64,000 nt of DNA. It comes from Lewinellaceae bacterium (GTDB lineage: Bacteria; Bacteroidota; Bacteroidia; Chitinophagales; Saprospiraceae). Under the pieces are notes generated by a model that searched no databases, was not told the DNA's origin, and saw only the letters and a list, made by a program, of their open reading frames with translations. The translations under genes and the position numbers were made by a program. The stretch's first letter is position 1; every line of letters begins with the position of its first letter. Below, one piece after another: positions 7,882 to 18,700 of the stretch. Where the stretch lies: contig JACJYA010000001.1 in assembly GCA_020636315.1 (NCBI GenBank), positions 496,001 through 560,000 of the forward strand, in the 5' to 3' direction.

Positions 7882-9297
7882 ATGCCAAAAGTTGTCAGAG
7901 AAGATATTGACAATTTGAATGCCGTCCTTACGGTAACCCTCGAAAAAAAAGATTACGAACCCAAGTTCAATTCCGAACTCAGCAAATACCGGAAGCAGGC
8001 TCACATGAAAGGCTTCCGAAAAGGGAAAACGCCTGTCAGTGTCCTGAAAAAGATGTACGGCAAATCCGTTCTGGCCGATGTCATCAACGAGATGCTCCAG
8101 AAAGAGCTTTACGATTACCTCAACAATGAGGACATGAAGATACTGGGACAACCTCTTCCTGCCGACGATCAACCTCCCATCGATTTCGAACTCAGGGAAC
8201 TCCACGATTACACCTTCAAGTTTGACCTGGGCCTGGCGCCCGAGTTTGAAGTTGAAGGGGTAAGCCCGGAAAGCACTTTCGGGAAGATTGAGGTTGAAGT
8301 CACCGATGAAATGATCGATGAAGAACTGGATGCCGCCCGGAAGCGCCATGGAGAACGGCAGTTTGTCGAGGACGAGATCCGGGAAAATGACATGGTAAAG
8401 CTGCTTGCCAAGGAACTTGATGGGGTAGAGGTAAAAGAAGATGGGGTAGAATCAGAATTCAGCCTCCTGGCCAGCGCCATCTCTGACGAGAACGCCAAAA
8501 AGCAACTGCTGAATGGCAAAAAAGGGGATACTTTCCGGTTTGACCTCTTCGAACTGGAAGAGGACAAGGATGAAGCCTACGTCCGTAAGTACTTTCTCAA
8601 TCTCAGCGACGATGATGAACGGGAAGTCGGCAGGGAATACGAAGTAACGGTGGAGGAGGTTAGCCGTATCGTACCGGCAGAGCTCAACCAGGAGTTCTTT
8701 GACAAGTTCTTCGGCGAGGGGAAAGTCAGCAGCGAAGAAGAAGCTCGCGAACAGATCCGCGAACAGATCGAAAAGTTTTACAACGGGCAGTCAGAAGCGC
8801 TGCTTTTCCGTGACATTCAGGATAAGTTAATGGAAATCAACGAACTGCCATTACCTGAAGATTTCCTTAAGCGGTGGATGAAAGCCACCAATGAAAAACT
8901 TACCGACGAAGTCATCGAAAAGGAATACGGTGCTTTTTCCAAAAACCTGCAGTGGTCGCTCATCCGGAGCAAACTCGTCAAGAGGTTCGATATTCAGGTG
9001 GGAAAAGAGGAAGTTCTTGAAACTCTTAAGAATCGTGTGCGTAGTTACTTTGGCGGAGTAGCACCCGGCATGGAGCATATCATCGACAGCACGGCCGCCC
9101 GCCTGATGGAAGATGAAAAACAGGTGGAACAGGCTTATGATGAAGTACTCTCCGACAAGCTCTACGAAGCTATTGCAGACGAAGTGAACGTAGAGGTGAA
9201 CAAGGCCAGCCTGGAGGAATTCGAAGCCGAAGTGGCCAAGGCCAGAGAAGCTTCAGCTGCCGCCCAGGGCTACCCTTCGGGAGAGGAGGAAGAATAA
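7882..9297 (+). CDS. tig: Trigger factor (ribosome-associated chaperone, FKBP-type PPIase fold)
   Basis: 471 residues, slightly longer than the usual 430-450 because of an acidic C-terminal tail ending in GEEEE. The N-terminal ribosome-binding domain has the signature MKGFRKGKTPVSVLKKMYGKS. The middle region (about 150-250) is the PPIase-like domain and the C-terminal helical arms follow. By family it binds nascent chains at the ribosome exit tunnel. It heads the tig-clpP-clpX cluster, spaced 103 bases from clpP. The first Met (MPKVVREDIDNLNAVLTV) gives the normal N-terminus. Confidence 0.92.
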   Translation: MPKVVREDIDNLNAVLTVTLEKKDYEPKFNSELSKYRKQAHMKGFRKGKTPVSVLKKMYGKSVLADVINEMLQKELYDYLNNEDMKILGQPLPADDQPPIDFELRELHDYTFKFDLGLAPEFEVEGVSPESTFGKIEVEVTDEMIDEELDAARKRHGERQFVEDEIRENDMVKLLAKELDGVEVKEDGVESEFSLLASAISDENAKKQLLNGKKGDTFRFDLFELEEDKDEAYVRKYFLNLSDDDEREVGREYEVTVEEVSRIVPAELNQEFFDKFFGEGKVSSEEEAREQIREQIEKFYNGQSEALLFRDIQDKLMEINELPLPEDFLKRWMKATNEKLTDEVIEKEYGAFSKNLQWSLIRSKLVKRFDIQVGKEEVLETLKNRVRSYFGGVAPGMEHIIDSTAARLMEDEKQVEQAYDEVLSDKLYEAIADEVNVEVNKASLEEFEAEVAKAREASAAAQGYPSGEEEE

Positions 9298-9400
9298 ATT
9301 CTGAACCCCATTCAACCGCCCGGCAACCGAAGTGTTATAAAAATGATTATTTAACAAAGGAGTAGCAATCCTAACCTAAATTATACAAAAGCTTTACCGC

Positions 9401-10111
9401 ATGTTCCAAAAAGATGAATTTATGAAGTATGCTACCAAACACCTGGGTATGAGTAGCATGCATCTTGAAAAATACATCGATTCGACAGCCCCGGGTTTCG
9501 CTCCCAACGTCAAGGGCTTCACTACCGCTATCATAGATGAACGGATCAAGAACGTTTTCCCTATGGACGTTTTCTCCCGCCTGATGATGGACCGCATCAT
9601 CTTCCTGGGAGTGCCGGTGAATGATTACGTCGCCAACGTGATACAGGCCCAGCTGTTATTCCTGGAATCTGATGACCCCAAGCGCGATGTGCAGATGTTT
9701 ATCAACAGCCCGGGAGGTTCGGTGATCGCCGGCCTGGGCATCTATGACACCATGCAGTACGTGGCCCCCGATGTCAACACCATCTGCACCGGCCTGGCCG
9801 CTTCGATGGGCGCCGTTTTGCTGACAGCAGGCGCCAAAGGCAAACGCACCTGCCTTTACCATAGCCGGGTGATGATCCACCAGCCGCTGGGAGGGATGCA
9901 GGGCCAGGTTTCCGATATGGAGATATCCTACAAACTGATCAAGGATATGCAAAAACAACTCTATGATATCCTTGCCGCTCACACCGGCCAACCTTTTGAT
10001 AAGATCGAAGAAGATTGCGACCGGGACAACTGGATGACCGCCGCCCAGGCCAAAGAATACGGCCTGATCGACGAAGTCCTCGACCGGAACAATCCAAAGA
10101 AAGAAGAATAA
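9401..10111 (+). CDS. clpP: ATP-dependent Clp protease proteolytic subunit
   Basis: 236 residues, serine peptidase family S14, forming the tetradecameric chamber of ClpXP. The nucleophile is Ser135 in GLAASMGAVLL, the His is His160 in RVMIHQPLGG, and the acidic residue is in the KIEEDCDRDNWM segment. The N-terminus is about 20 residues longer than in E. coli ClpP and starts MFQKDEFMKYATKHLG; Met8 is an alternative start. It lies between tig and clpX, the usual arrangement, with 199 bases before clpX. Confidence 0.96.
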   Translation: MFQKDEFMKYATKHLGMSSMHLEKYIDSTAPGFAPNVKGFTTAIIDERIKNVFPMDVFSRLMMDRIIFLGVPVNDYVANVIQAQLLFLESDDPKRDVQMFINSPGGSVIAGLGIYDTMQYVAPDVNTICTGLAASMGAVLLTAGAKGKRTCLYHSRVMIHQPLGGMQGQVSDMEISYKLIKDMQKQLYDILAAHTGQPFDKIEEDCDRDNWMTAAQAKEYGLIDEVLDRNNPKKEE

Positions 10112-10310
10112 AGTATGCCGGAGATCCGGATCTCTTGATTAAATTGGAGGTTCGGATCTTCGACTTAATAGTGATAGTGGTCAAAAAAAGGCTGCTGCCC
10201 TTTGTCTTGCTGATTAAGCCGCCCCTCCCGTAACCCCGGCTCACCAGGCCGTCGCTTAATCTTCATTTCGCCAGCAACCTGTTTTTTGAGTTTTATCAAG
10301 AAAAAAGCCT

Positions 10311-11561
10311 ATGATGCGACGTAGTAAGCAAAGTTACCGCTGTTCTTTTTGCGGCCGAGACAAGTCTGAAGCCCTCATCCTTATCGCAGGTATCGACGGC
10401 CATATTTGTGAGGTTTGTGTGGAACAGGCGGGAGAGATCATCGAAGAAGAGCTCTACGGCGGCAAACGCAAGGAAGAAGGGAAGAAAGATTTTCTGCTCC
10501 CCGATAAGATCACTCCGAAAGAGATCAAAACGCATCTCGACCAATATGTCATTGGGCAGGATGAAGCAAAAAAGTTCCTGTCCGTAGCCGTTTACAACCA
10601 CTACAAACGCCTGCGCCAACCCCGGCATGACGAGATCGAGATCGAAAAATCCAATATCGTATTTGTCGGCCAAACCGGTACCGGCAAGACGCTACTCGCC
10701 AAAACAATCGCCAAATTCCTGAATGTGCCCTTTGCCATCGTTGACGCCACCGTCTTCACCGAGGCGGGCTATGTCGGCGAAGATGTGGAAAGCATTCTCA
10801 GCCGCCTGCTTCAGGTTTGTGACTACGACGTCACCTCCGCTGAAAGGGGGATCGTTTACATCGATGAGATCGACAAGATCTCCCGGAAGAGCGACAACCC
10901 TTCCATCACCCGCGATGTTTCCGGTGAGGGCGTACAGCAGGCCATGCTGAAGATGCTGGAAGGTACGGACGTGAACGTTCCTCCCCAGGGCGGCCGCAAA
11001 CACCCCGAGCAAAAACTCGTCAAGATCAATACCAGCAATATCCTTTTCATCTGTGGCGGCGCTTTTGACGGTATCGAAAAGATCATCGCCCGCCGGGTGA
11101 ATACCCAGGTGATCGGCTTTAAATCGGAAGAAGCCCAACTGATCGACCGGGATAATATGCTGCAGTACATCAACCACCAGGACCTGAAGAGCTACGGCCT
11201 CATCCCGGAGCTCATCGGCCGCCTGCCGGTACTGGCTTACCTGGAACCGCTCGACCTGGACGCGCTTAAGCGCATCCTCATCGAACCCCGCAACGCCCTG
11301 GTGAAGCAATACAAAAAATTGTTCGAACTGGAAGGCATAAAACTGGAATTCACCGAAGACGCCATCGAATACATTGCCGAAAAGGCCCTGGAGTTCAAGC
11401 TCGGCGCCCGCGGCCTGCGCAGCATCTGTGAGGCCATCATGACGGACGCCATGTTCGACCTGCCCTCTACTCACGATGTCAAGAATTTCGAGATCAGCCG
11501 CGCCTATGCGGAGGAGAAACTCGGCCGCAGCAAACTCAGCAAACAGCTGCGCGCCGCTTGA
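10311..11561 (+). CDS. clpX: ClpX, ATP-dependent unfoldase subunit of ClpXP
   Basis: 416 residues. The N-terminal zinc-binding domain uses Cys11, Cys14, Cys33 and Cys36 (CSFCGRDK and CEVC). The AAA+ core has Walker A GQTGTGKT at 120-127, pore loop GYVGEDVE, Walker B IVYIDEIDKI (Asp185-Glu186), the GGRKHPEQ RKH-type loop and an IGF ClpP-docking tripeptide in NTQVIGFKSEE. It selects and unfolds substrates and feeds them to ClpP. It is the last gene of the tig-clpP-clpX group and is followed by a strong hairpin at 11568-11626. Confidence 0.97.
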   Translation: MMRRSKQSYRCSFCGRDKSEALILIAGIDGHICEVCVEQAGEIIEEELYGGKRKEEGKKDFLLPDKITPKEIKTHLDQYVIGQDEAKKFLSVAVYNHYKRLRQPRHDEIEIEKSNIVFVGQTGTGKTLLAKTIAKFLNVPFAIVDATVFTEAGYVGEDVESILSRLLQVCDYDVTSAERGIVYIDEIDKISRKSDNPSITRDVSGEGVQQAMLKMLEGTDVNVPPQGGRKHPEQKLVKINTSNILFICGGAFDGIEKIIARRVNTQVIGFKSEEAQLIDRDNMLQYINHQDLKSYGLIPELIGRLPVLAYLEPLDLDALKRILIEPRNALVKQYKKLFELEGIKLEFTEDAIEYIAEKALEFKLGARGLRSICEAIMTDAMFDLPSTHDVKNFEISRAYAEEKLGRSKLSKQLRAA

Positions 11562-11896
11562 ATTTTTCGCCGCAAAAAGAAAGCCGCTTCCGGGAATGCC
11601 TCGGGAGCGGCTTTCTTTTTGCGGCGTTCAGCCCGCCCCTGGAACTTTTTGATCTTTGACCGTTCGGAGGAAACCATGAGTAGCCGCCTTCCTACAAGCC
11701 GGTACTTCACCTGTTCTTTCCAAATTACCTACTAACTAACCGGTGAAAACCCTTCATTTTTACTGCAAAAACCTATTTTATCCAAAAAATAACCTGCGGA
11801 AATGCAAACAATTGCCGGGGAGTTCTTACCTTAGACTAATCTTGTATCTACATTGAATGTTTAAACAAATAACGAAACCAACTAAAATCACCTATT
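11562..11896. other. 335-base intergenic region clpX to doxX-like gene
   Basis: Apart from the clpX terminator it is A/T-rich upstream sequence (about 11700-11890) for the following small membrane protein gene. No gene or clear consensus promoter seen. Confidence 0.5.
11568..11626 (+). terminator. Long hairpin terminator after clpX
   Basis: Perfect 21-bp inverted repeat, arms 11568-11588 and 11606-11626, with a 17-base loop; the arm includes AAAAAGAAAGCCGCT so the descending strand has CTTTCTTTTT. It starts 6 bases after the clpX stop. Confidence 0.75.
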
Positions 11897-12250
11897 ATGA
11901 ACGCAGTATTAAACCTGGGTAAGTACCTGTACGCCATTCCGTTCGCGGTTTTTGGAATCTTTCACCTGATGAATGCTGAGGCGATGAAAGGCATTGCCTT
12001 TGGCAGTTCCATACTGGTTTATCTGACGGGCATAGCCCTCATTGCCGGCACAGTCAGCCTCCTGATCGGGAAAATGGACAAGCTGGCGGCTGTGTTACTG
12101 GCGGTTTTCCTGTTGCTGACTGCATTTCTGGTTCACCTGAATGCCGCTATGGCCGGCGATGCCACCAGTTTCTTAAAAGACCTTATGCTGGCCGGCGCCT
12201 CCCTGATGTACGCAGGACACCTGGCCAAGGACAATGCCGTGATCGGCTGA
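11897..12250 (+). CDS. DoxX-like small integral membrane protein
   Basis: 117 residues with four predicted membrane segments (about 8-25, 35-58, 66-85, 92-112), matching the DoxX/DoxD-like four-helix family. The N-terminal pattern AIPFAVFGIFHLMNAEAM is typical. Members are inner-membrane proteins, some linked to redox or oxidative-stress functions; no catalytic residues can be pointed to here. It is monocistronic by context, with its own upstream region and a hairpin terminator at 12283-12315. Confidence 0.7.
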   Translation: MNAVLNLGKYLYAIPFAVFGIFHLMNAEAMKGIAFGSSILVYLTGIALIAGTVSLLIGKMDKLAAVLLAVFLLLTAFLVHLNAAMAGDATSFLKDLMLAGASLMYAGHLAKDNAVIG

Positions 12251-12282
12251 TTTATTCGAAAATAAAACCACAAAAGCAAAAG

Positions 12283-12315
12283 AGCGCCCGTGGAAAAATC
12301 TGCGGGCGCTTTTCT
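12283..12315 (+). terminator. Hairpin terminator after doxX-like gene
   Basis: AGCGCCCG (12283-12290) pairs with CGGGCGCT (12303-12310), then TTTCT. Lies 33 bases after the stop. Confidence 0.65.
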
Positions 12316-12378
12316 ATGCATTGCTAAATTCATTGAAGTAAATTTCGATCATTCTATCATCGCTCAGATTATCAGTGT

Positions 12379-13116
12379 ATGCGGTACTTCGCCGAACTGG
12401 CTTACAACGGTGCACAATACCACGGCTGGCAAAAGCAGCCGGATAAGATCAGCATTCAGGAGCAACTGGAAGCGAGCTTTTCCACCATTCTCGGCACCCC
12501 CATCGAAGTGGTGGGCTGCGGCCGGACCGACACCGGTGTACACGCCAAACAGTATTTCATGCACTTCGACTTCGACGGGCAGTTCCCCAAGGCCTTCACC
12601 CGCCGCATCAACAAATTCCTTCCGCCGGACATTGCCATCTACCGCATTTTCGAAGTTGCGCCGGAAGCCCACGCCCGCTTCGACGCCACTCACCGCGCCT
12701 ACGAATACCACATCGATTTCATCAAAAACCCCTTTGGCCGGGAAACCGGTTACTTCTACCCTTTCGCCAACCTTCCCGGCCCGGAAAAAATGCGGGAAGC
12801 CGCTCACCTTTTGCTGGATTACGACGAATTCTTCCCTTTCTGCAAAACCCATACCGATGTAAAAACCATGCGCTGCGACCTGCGCCGCGCCGAATGGGAA
12901 GGCTCGCCTGTAACCGGCAAAATGGTATTTCACATCGCTTCCGACCGCTTTCTCCGGGGCATGGTGCGCCTCATCGTCGGTATGTGCCTCAATGTAGGCA
13001 CCGGAAAAACGGCCCTGGAGGAAGTCAGGCAGGCCATGGAACGACAGGAACGGCTGAGAAAAAGCTGGAGTATCCCTCCGCAGGGCTTATTCCTGACCGA
13101 TATACGATATGGTTGA
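12379..13116 (+). CDS. truA: tRNA pseudouridine(38-40) synthase
   Basis: 245 residues. Isomerises uridines 38-40 in the tRNA anticodon arm. The catalytic Asp51 lies in the signature GCGRTDTGVHA; other family segments are AYNGAQYHGWQKQP at the N-terminus, RFDATHRAYEYHI, and FLRGMVRLIVGMCLNVGTGK near the C-terminus. The start gives the standard N-terminus and the length is normal. It stands alone; the next gene is convergent. Confidence 0.95.
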   Translation: MRYFAELAYNGAQYHGWQKQPDKISIQEQLEASFSTILGTPIEVVGCGRTDTGVHAKQYFMHFDFDGQFPKAFTRRINKFLPPDIAIYRIFEVAPEAHARFDATHRAYEYHIDFIKNPFGRETGYFYPFANLPGPEKMREAAHLLLDYDEFFPFCKTHTDVKTMRCDLRRAEWEGSPVTGKMVFHIASDRFLRGMVRLIVGMCLNVGTGKTALEEVRQAMERQERLRKSWSIPPQGLFLTDIRYG

Positions 13117-13203
13117 GGCCCACTTCGGGGGCGCGGAGAAGAACAACAGCAGGCATTCTATGCCGAAGTATTCACCAGGAAAATAAGCCGGAGGAGATAA
13201 AAC

Positions 13204-15534
13204 TTACCGCCGGGCCCGCTCGTCATTGTCCTGTATGAGCAGGATGTGCCGGCTGATCTCGCCTACATTCACCGTGCTGGCCTCCGGGTCGATCTCCAGA
13301 ATAAGATAGCGGGAACCAGATGCGTTATTATCCGGAATATCGATCTTAACAGGCTGAATGCTACCGCTTTCTTTATCAAAGAGAATGGATGTAGTGGCCA
13401 GCTCGTAGTCTTCTCCTTCGCGTGCATTGGAAGGATCGATCACCTTAAGTTGCACCCTGCCGCCAAGTTTTCCGTTTTTTTCAACCGCCAGTGCAATTTC
13501 CAGTTCCCCGGCGCCTTCTTCAACAATGGAATTGGCATAGGCAAAACCGACAGACGGGGGGCTGTCCACCTCAAAGACTGCGACTGACCCGCTGACTTCA
13601 TTGGCGGTCAGTACATAAGGCAGGCCGGTGGGGCTGTTTTCGGGCTCGATATAGATCATACCCTCCGGGCCGAGGTCTCCTCCCAGGCTATCTACCGCCC
13701 GGGTATTAATATACTGAACGAACTCCGGAGATGCAGGCCGGGACAGGTTATATACCACTACTCCCCCAATCCGCTCCAGGGCGATAAAGGCAAAGGGAAC
13801 ATCATTGACTTCAACGGCTTTAACTGCTGCCGGTTCCGGCCCCTTGTCGTCAGAACGGGCTTTAAAGTCATTATCCTTGTGTTGGCTGTTGAAGATCTTC
13901 CCGAAAACCGGATCAGCAGCAGTGGCCTGTTCAAGGGCGCCGCCGCTGTCATACACCAGATCTCCGGTTTCAGCATCCCAGATGGCGAAGGAACGCCCGC
14001 CAAAAGTGTAGAGTTCTTCAAACTTACCGTCGCCATCGGTATCGCCGGATGCGCGGCTTACCCTGAGGCGGCCAAGCAGAACGTCATTCTTAAGGTAAGC
14101 GGCGCCGGGAAAAGCTTCGTCGTCCAGGGCAATTTCGTCATCTTTCACCCGAAACTCCTCGGTAAACCCCTCATAATCGCGGGCATCTCCTTCATTGGCC
14201 GTGATCAGGTAGGCTTTCCCCCTGGCGGTAAAGTAGTCAATCGCATCCGGCTGGTACATCCCACGGATGGGCCAGTTGGCAAAAAATATGCCTCCCGCCT
14301 GGTTGGAAACATCCAGAGTGCACCCCTCCGCCATCCAGTCCTTATATCCAAGAGGTAACAGGGCGGTAATTTCCGGTATCCTGAGGTCGATGATCGCAAG
14401 GGCATTGTTTTCCTGGCAGGTAACATAAGCCATGGCGCCGTCAGACGAAAGGGCGATGTATTCCGGCTCGAGATCCTGAGCAACGGTAGCCCCGGGGCCG
14501 AAGATGCGTATGCCATTTGCTTTAAGTTCCTCCAATTGATGGTTAAAGGCAGAAAACCCTAATGTCCGGCTTACTGGGTTCTCGGCCCCGTTACTGATAT
14601 CAACAATGCTCACAGACCCCTCAGGATCAACCTTATAATCATCGCTGGGCTCCCCTTCGTTGGCGGTCAGCACGCTGGAACCATCAGGGGAAAACACGAT
14701 CATATCCGGCATTGCGCCGACTGTTGCGGCACTGATGAAAATGCCATCGGCATTTACAAAAACCACTTTTCCCGGATCAGTGCTCACCTCTCCTTCGATG
14801 GCAAGGGCGGCGATACCATTATGAGTAGCCACTGCATTGATGTGGCCTCCAAAAACACCCAGAGGCACACTTTTTGCCTTCTTTATCTCAGATGGGTCGC
14901 TGAAATCGAGTATTTCCAGCCTGTTCTCTTTAAAGTTCGTAACAAAAAGGTGGGAAGAGGCTGCATCATAGGCAAGGATCTCTGCCGAGGAGCCTTTGGG
15001 TAGAAAATAACTGCCCACATGAGCCAGTTTTAACCGGGGCGCTGTAGGTACTGCCGGAGGCGAAACGTCACCATCTTGTATCAGCACAATATGGCTGGCC
15101 TGCTTACCCGGCGCCAGGAGGCTGCTGTCGGGAAGTTCCATCTCCAGAATGAGGTAGCGGCCGCCAGGCAGCCCGTTGTCCAGAATGTCAAGGCTGGCCT
15201 TTAAATTTCCGGATGCCAGGTCAATGGACCGGCCAACGATCCTGAAATCTATTCCTTCCACGGCTGTGGAAGCGGCAGCTACCTTAAGGCTAACGGTACC
15301 GGAGAGGTGCCCTCCGGATTCAATATTCAACCCGAGATCAAGCCTGCCAAATCCTTCGGGAACAATAGTACTTGCTTCTGCAAAACCTACTGTTGGGCGG
15401 ACGAGGGAATCACTGATACCTGATAGCACCGGCCAGTGCCCCGCATAGACAGATGGCAAAAATACCGCCCACAAAATCAACATCCCCAAAGTTCTCATCG
15501 GCAAAAATAATTTCCTGAGAAAAATCTGGTTCAT
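13204..15534 (-). CDS. Secreted choice-of-anchor I family protein with two Calx-beta modules
   Basis: 776 residues. A signal peptide ends near SVYAG (Met13 is an alternative start). A Calx-beta-like module at about 45-160 (AAASTAVEGIDFRIVG, DNGLPGGRYLILEMEL) is followed by the choice-of-anchor I beta-propeller-like region at about 165-660 (YDAASSHLFVTNFKENRLEILDFSDP, LTANEGEPSDDY, DLEPEYIALSSDG, LITANEGDARDY) and a second Calx-beta module at about 670-770. The protein stops right after that module (HILLIQDNDERARR) without the T9SS sorting domain of its upstream paralogue at 15765-19904. It is therefore either exported another way, not surface-anchored, or has lost its C-terminus. Its ligand is unknown; the stop is 87 bases from the truA stop. 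Confidence 0.82.
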   Translation of the reverse strand: MNQIFLRKLFLPMRTLGMLILWAVFLPSVYAGHWPVLSGISDSLVRPTVGFAEASTIVPEGFGRLDLGLNIESGGHLSGTVSLKVAAASTAVEGIDFRIVGRSIDLASGNLKASLDILDNGLPGGRYLILEMELPDSSLLAPGKQASHIVLIQDGDVSPPAVPTAPRLKLAHVGSYFLPKGSSAEILAYDAASSHLFVTNFKENRLEILDFSDPSEIKKAKSVPLGVFGGHINAVATHNGIAALAIEGEVSTDPGKVVFVNADGIFISAATVGAMPDMIVFSPDGSSVLTANEGEPSDDYKVDPEGSVSIVDISNGAENPVSRTLGFSAFNHQLEELKANGIRIFGPGATVAQDLEPEYIALSSDGAMAYVTCQENNALAIIDLRIPEITALLPLGYKDWMAEGCTLDVSNQAGGIFFANWPIRGMYQPDAIDYFTARGKAYLITANEGDARDYEGFTEEFRVKDDEIALDDEAFPGAAYLKNDVLLGRLRVSRASGDTDGDGKFEELYTFGGRSFAIWDAETGDLVYDSGGALEQATAADPVFGKIFNSQHKDNDFKARSDDKGPEPAAVKAVEVNDVPFAFIALERIGGVVVYNLSRPASPEFVQYINTRAVDSLGGDLGPEGMIYIEPENSPTGLPYVLTANEVSGSVAVFEVDSPPSVGFAYANSIVEEGAGELEIALAVEKNGKLGGRVQLKVIDPSNAREGEDYELATTSILFDKESGSIQPVKIDIPDNNASGSRYLILEIDPEASTVNVGEISRHILLIQDNDERARR

Positions 15535-15764
15535 CCGTTGAGGGGCGAGCCTGTAAGCGCCGGAATTTTTTTTTGCCGGCAGGCCGGAACGGAAATTCCA
15601 GAGAGGTTATCCATGAGAGAGCATACGTAAAAAGGAGGGAATTGTTACTGAAGCAAATTCATTCTACATCTCAAAAATGAGCTGTCCTGAATATTAGAGA
15701 AAAAGTCCGAAACCCCGGTTTTCAACAGCAGGCAGTTGGCATCCATTAATTCTTTTCCCATTTA

Positions 15765-18700
15765 TTACCAGACAATCAGGCGTTTCGCCCAAACACCCTT
15801 TCCGGAAACCAACTGCACCAGGTAAACTCCAGAAGGCAGAGCCGCCAGGCCAATCTCCACAAGATACTCCTCCCGCAGGGGCAGGATACTGGCTTCCCGG
15901 ATTACCTGCCCGGATATGCTGAGAACCTGAAGGTGGTAATTGCTTTGCTGCAGGTGGCTAAGGCGAACGGCCACCTCCCCGGAGGCCGGGTTCGGAAAAA
16001 GCTCAATGGACTCTGCCCCGGCAACATCATCGGCGCCGACACAAACGTCAACCGTGAAATTGAGCACTGCCGGTTGCTGACAACCGAACTCATTGGCAAC
16101 TACGGCCTCGACACTGTAGGAGTTTGGTGCAAAACCGGCAACCACAAAGGCAGGCAGCGTCACGCCATCAATGATAAATACGTTGCCGGCGCCCGGATCG
16201 AATTCAGTAATATCCTCCGCACAGATCATCGTATCCTGCGGGAAATCCAGCACCGGAAGTGAGTTGAACACAACATTTACCGTATCACTGTTTTCACAAC
16301 CGTCGGCATCCGTAACCGTCACACTGTATTGCCCTGTGCCAGTGACACTCACCGACTGAGCCGTCGAACCGGTGTTCCATTTGTAAGCGGCAAAACCCGG
16401 AGGAGCATCCAACATTACGAATTCCCCCTCACAGGCAGCCACATCCGCACCCAGGCCAACCACCGGTAGAGGGTTGGGTACTATTGCCACCGTATCCGTA
16501 GCAACGCAACCCCAACTGGTGGCTGCCACAACCGTATAGACCCCAAGGCTATCCACAGAAACCGAAGGGCCGGATTCGCCGGTTGACCAGTTAATTTCCT
16601 GATAGCCCCCGGCCACCTCAAGTACGACTGCCTGGCCCTGGCAGATGCCAACCTCATCGGGCAGGGAAGCAATCGGACAGTTCAGGTGCAACTCAAAAAC
16701 GGCCAATGTTCCGCTCCTTTCGTGAGAGGCCACAAGCAAAGGCCTGCCGTCAGGGCTGTCTTCGTAAGAGATGAGGATCAGGCTTTCCAGGCCCAGGTCA
16801 CCTGATGGATAATTGAGATTGCGGGTATTGATGTACTGAACGAAACGGGGGGCCGCCGGGTCACTGAGTTCAAATACCATCACTCCGCCGATGCCTCCCA
16901 AACCGACAAAAGCATAGGGAATATCATTAATTCTACCTACGGTTACCGCTTTCGGTTCTGGCCCTCTGTCATCAGACCGCCCTTTGGGCACATTAAAATA
17001 TTCATCGGCATTGAACAGTTGCCCGAACTCGGGGTCATTGGCGGTGATCACCTCAAGGCCGCTGCCGCTGTCGTACACCAGTGCGCCGGTGGCGGCATCC
17101 CAAATGGAAAAAGAGCGGCCACCATAAGTGTAAAGTTCATCGTAATCGCCATCGCCATCGTCGTCGCCGGCAGCGGTGGTGATGTGCAGCCGGCCCAGCA
17201 ATGCATCATCTTTTAAGTAGCCGGCATTGGGGAAAGCCGCAGGGTCCAGGACGACCTCGTCATCACCCACCCTGAATTCCTCGCTGAAAGTATCAAAAAC
17301 GCGGGCAGCCCCTTCGTTGGCGGTAATGAGATAACCCTGTCCGCCAACGGTGAAGTAATGAATGGCATTCGGCTGATACATACCTTTTACCGGCCAATTG
17401 GCAAAGAAAACGTCCGGCGCAAGGTCGGAGGCATCGAAGCCCTCCCCTTCCGCAGACCAGTCTTTATACCCCAAAGGCAGGATAGCGGCCACTGAAGCCG
17501 TTTCAATATCAATAACAGCTACGGCATTGTTCTCCTGACAAACGACATAGGCGGTGGCCCCGTCATCCGAAACGGCGATATACTCCGGCTCCAGGTCCTG
17601 GGCCACACTGGCTCCCGGGCCGAACAGGCGGACCCCCTGCACAACGAGGCTGGCGGAATCTGAGTTGTAAGGGCCAAAGCCCGCCGTCATCACATCCGAA
17701 TCTGCAACATAGGCAACGCCCGGAGCCATATCTATGATGCTGGCCGAACCTTCCGGGTCAGCCGAATAATCGCTGCTCGGTTCTCCTTCATTGGCCACGA
17801 GCAGTTTGCTGCCGTCGGGAGTAAAGGTAAGCATACCCGGCAAGGAGCCCACCGCCACCATATTCAACAGCGCGCCATCTGTATCAAAGAACAGGACACT
17901 CCCATTATTGCCGGGTATTACAGATGCCATGGCTACTGCCACGATGCCCTCATATACCGCTACAGAGCGTACCCGCCCGCTGAACAAACCCGACAATTCG
18001 ATTGAATTGATGGGGCCCGGGTTGGAAGGGTCGGAAAAATCAATGATGTCCAGTTGGTTTTCCCCAGCATTGGCCACAAAAAGCCGCTGGGATGCAGGAT
18101 CATGGGCAATGGCCGCCGCCGATGCCCCCGACTCGTAGCTGCCAAGGTGGGTGAGGTTGAAGTCGGACATGGTTGGAGGGGAAGGCGGCTGGATGTCATT
18201 GTCTTTGATCAGGACGATCAGCCTTTGGTTTGTCCCCTGTTCACTGTTGATGAGTTCGGTGATCTCGATGATGAGGTAGCGGCCGCCCAGAGCGTCATTA
18301 TCCGGAAAGTCCACATTCAGGAATTGGGGGCCGGCGCTGTTGGCCGGAAAAGTGATGGTATCGCTTCCCAATACGTAATCCACTCCCTCCACTGCCGTGG
18401 AAGCAGCGGCTACCGAAACGACGGCCTGAGGAGAAGACGAACCGTAGTTGTTGACCACCAGGGCAAGAGGCTGGATCCCTGCGCCTTCCTCTACGGCTAC
18501 AGCTGCACGCTCAAAAGAGATGACGGGAGTAAGGTTTTCAGCAATGATACCCGGAGTGGCAAAGACGTCTGTATCGCCAACCTGGTTGGCCGTGGCGCGC
18601 CAGTTGAGCCCGTCGTTGTTGTCCAGGCCGGAGGCAATGAGTTCGAGCGAGGGCCCGTCGCCGTCAGCTGCGACGGGCCAGGGGTCATTATCATTGTAAT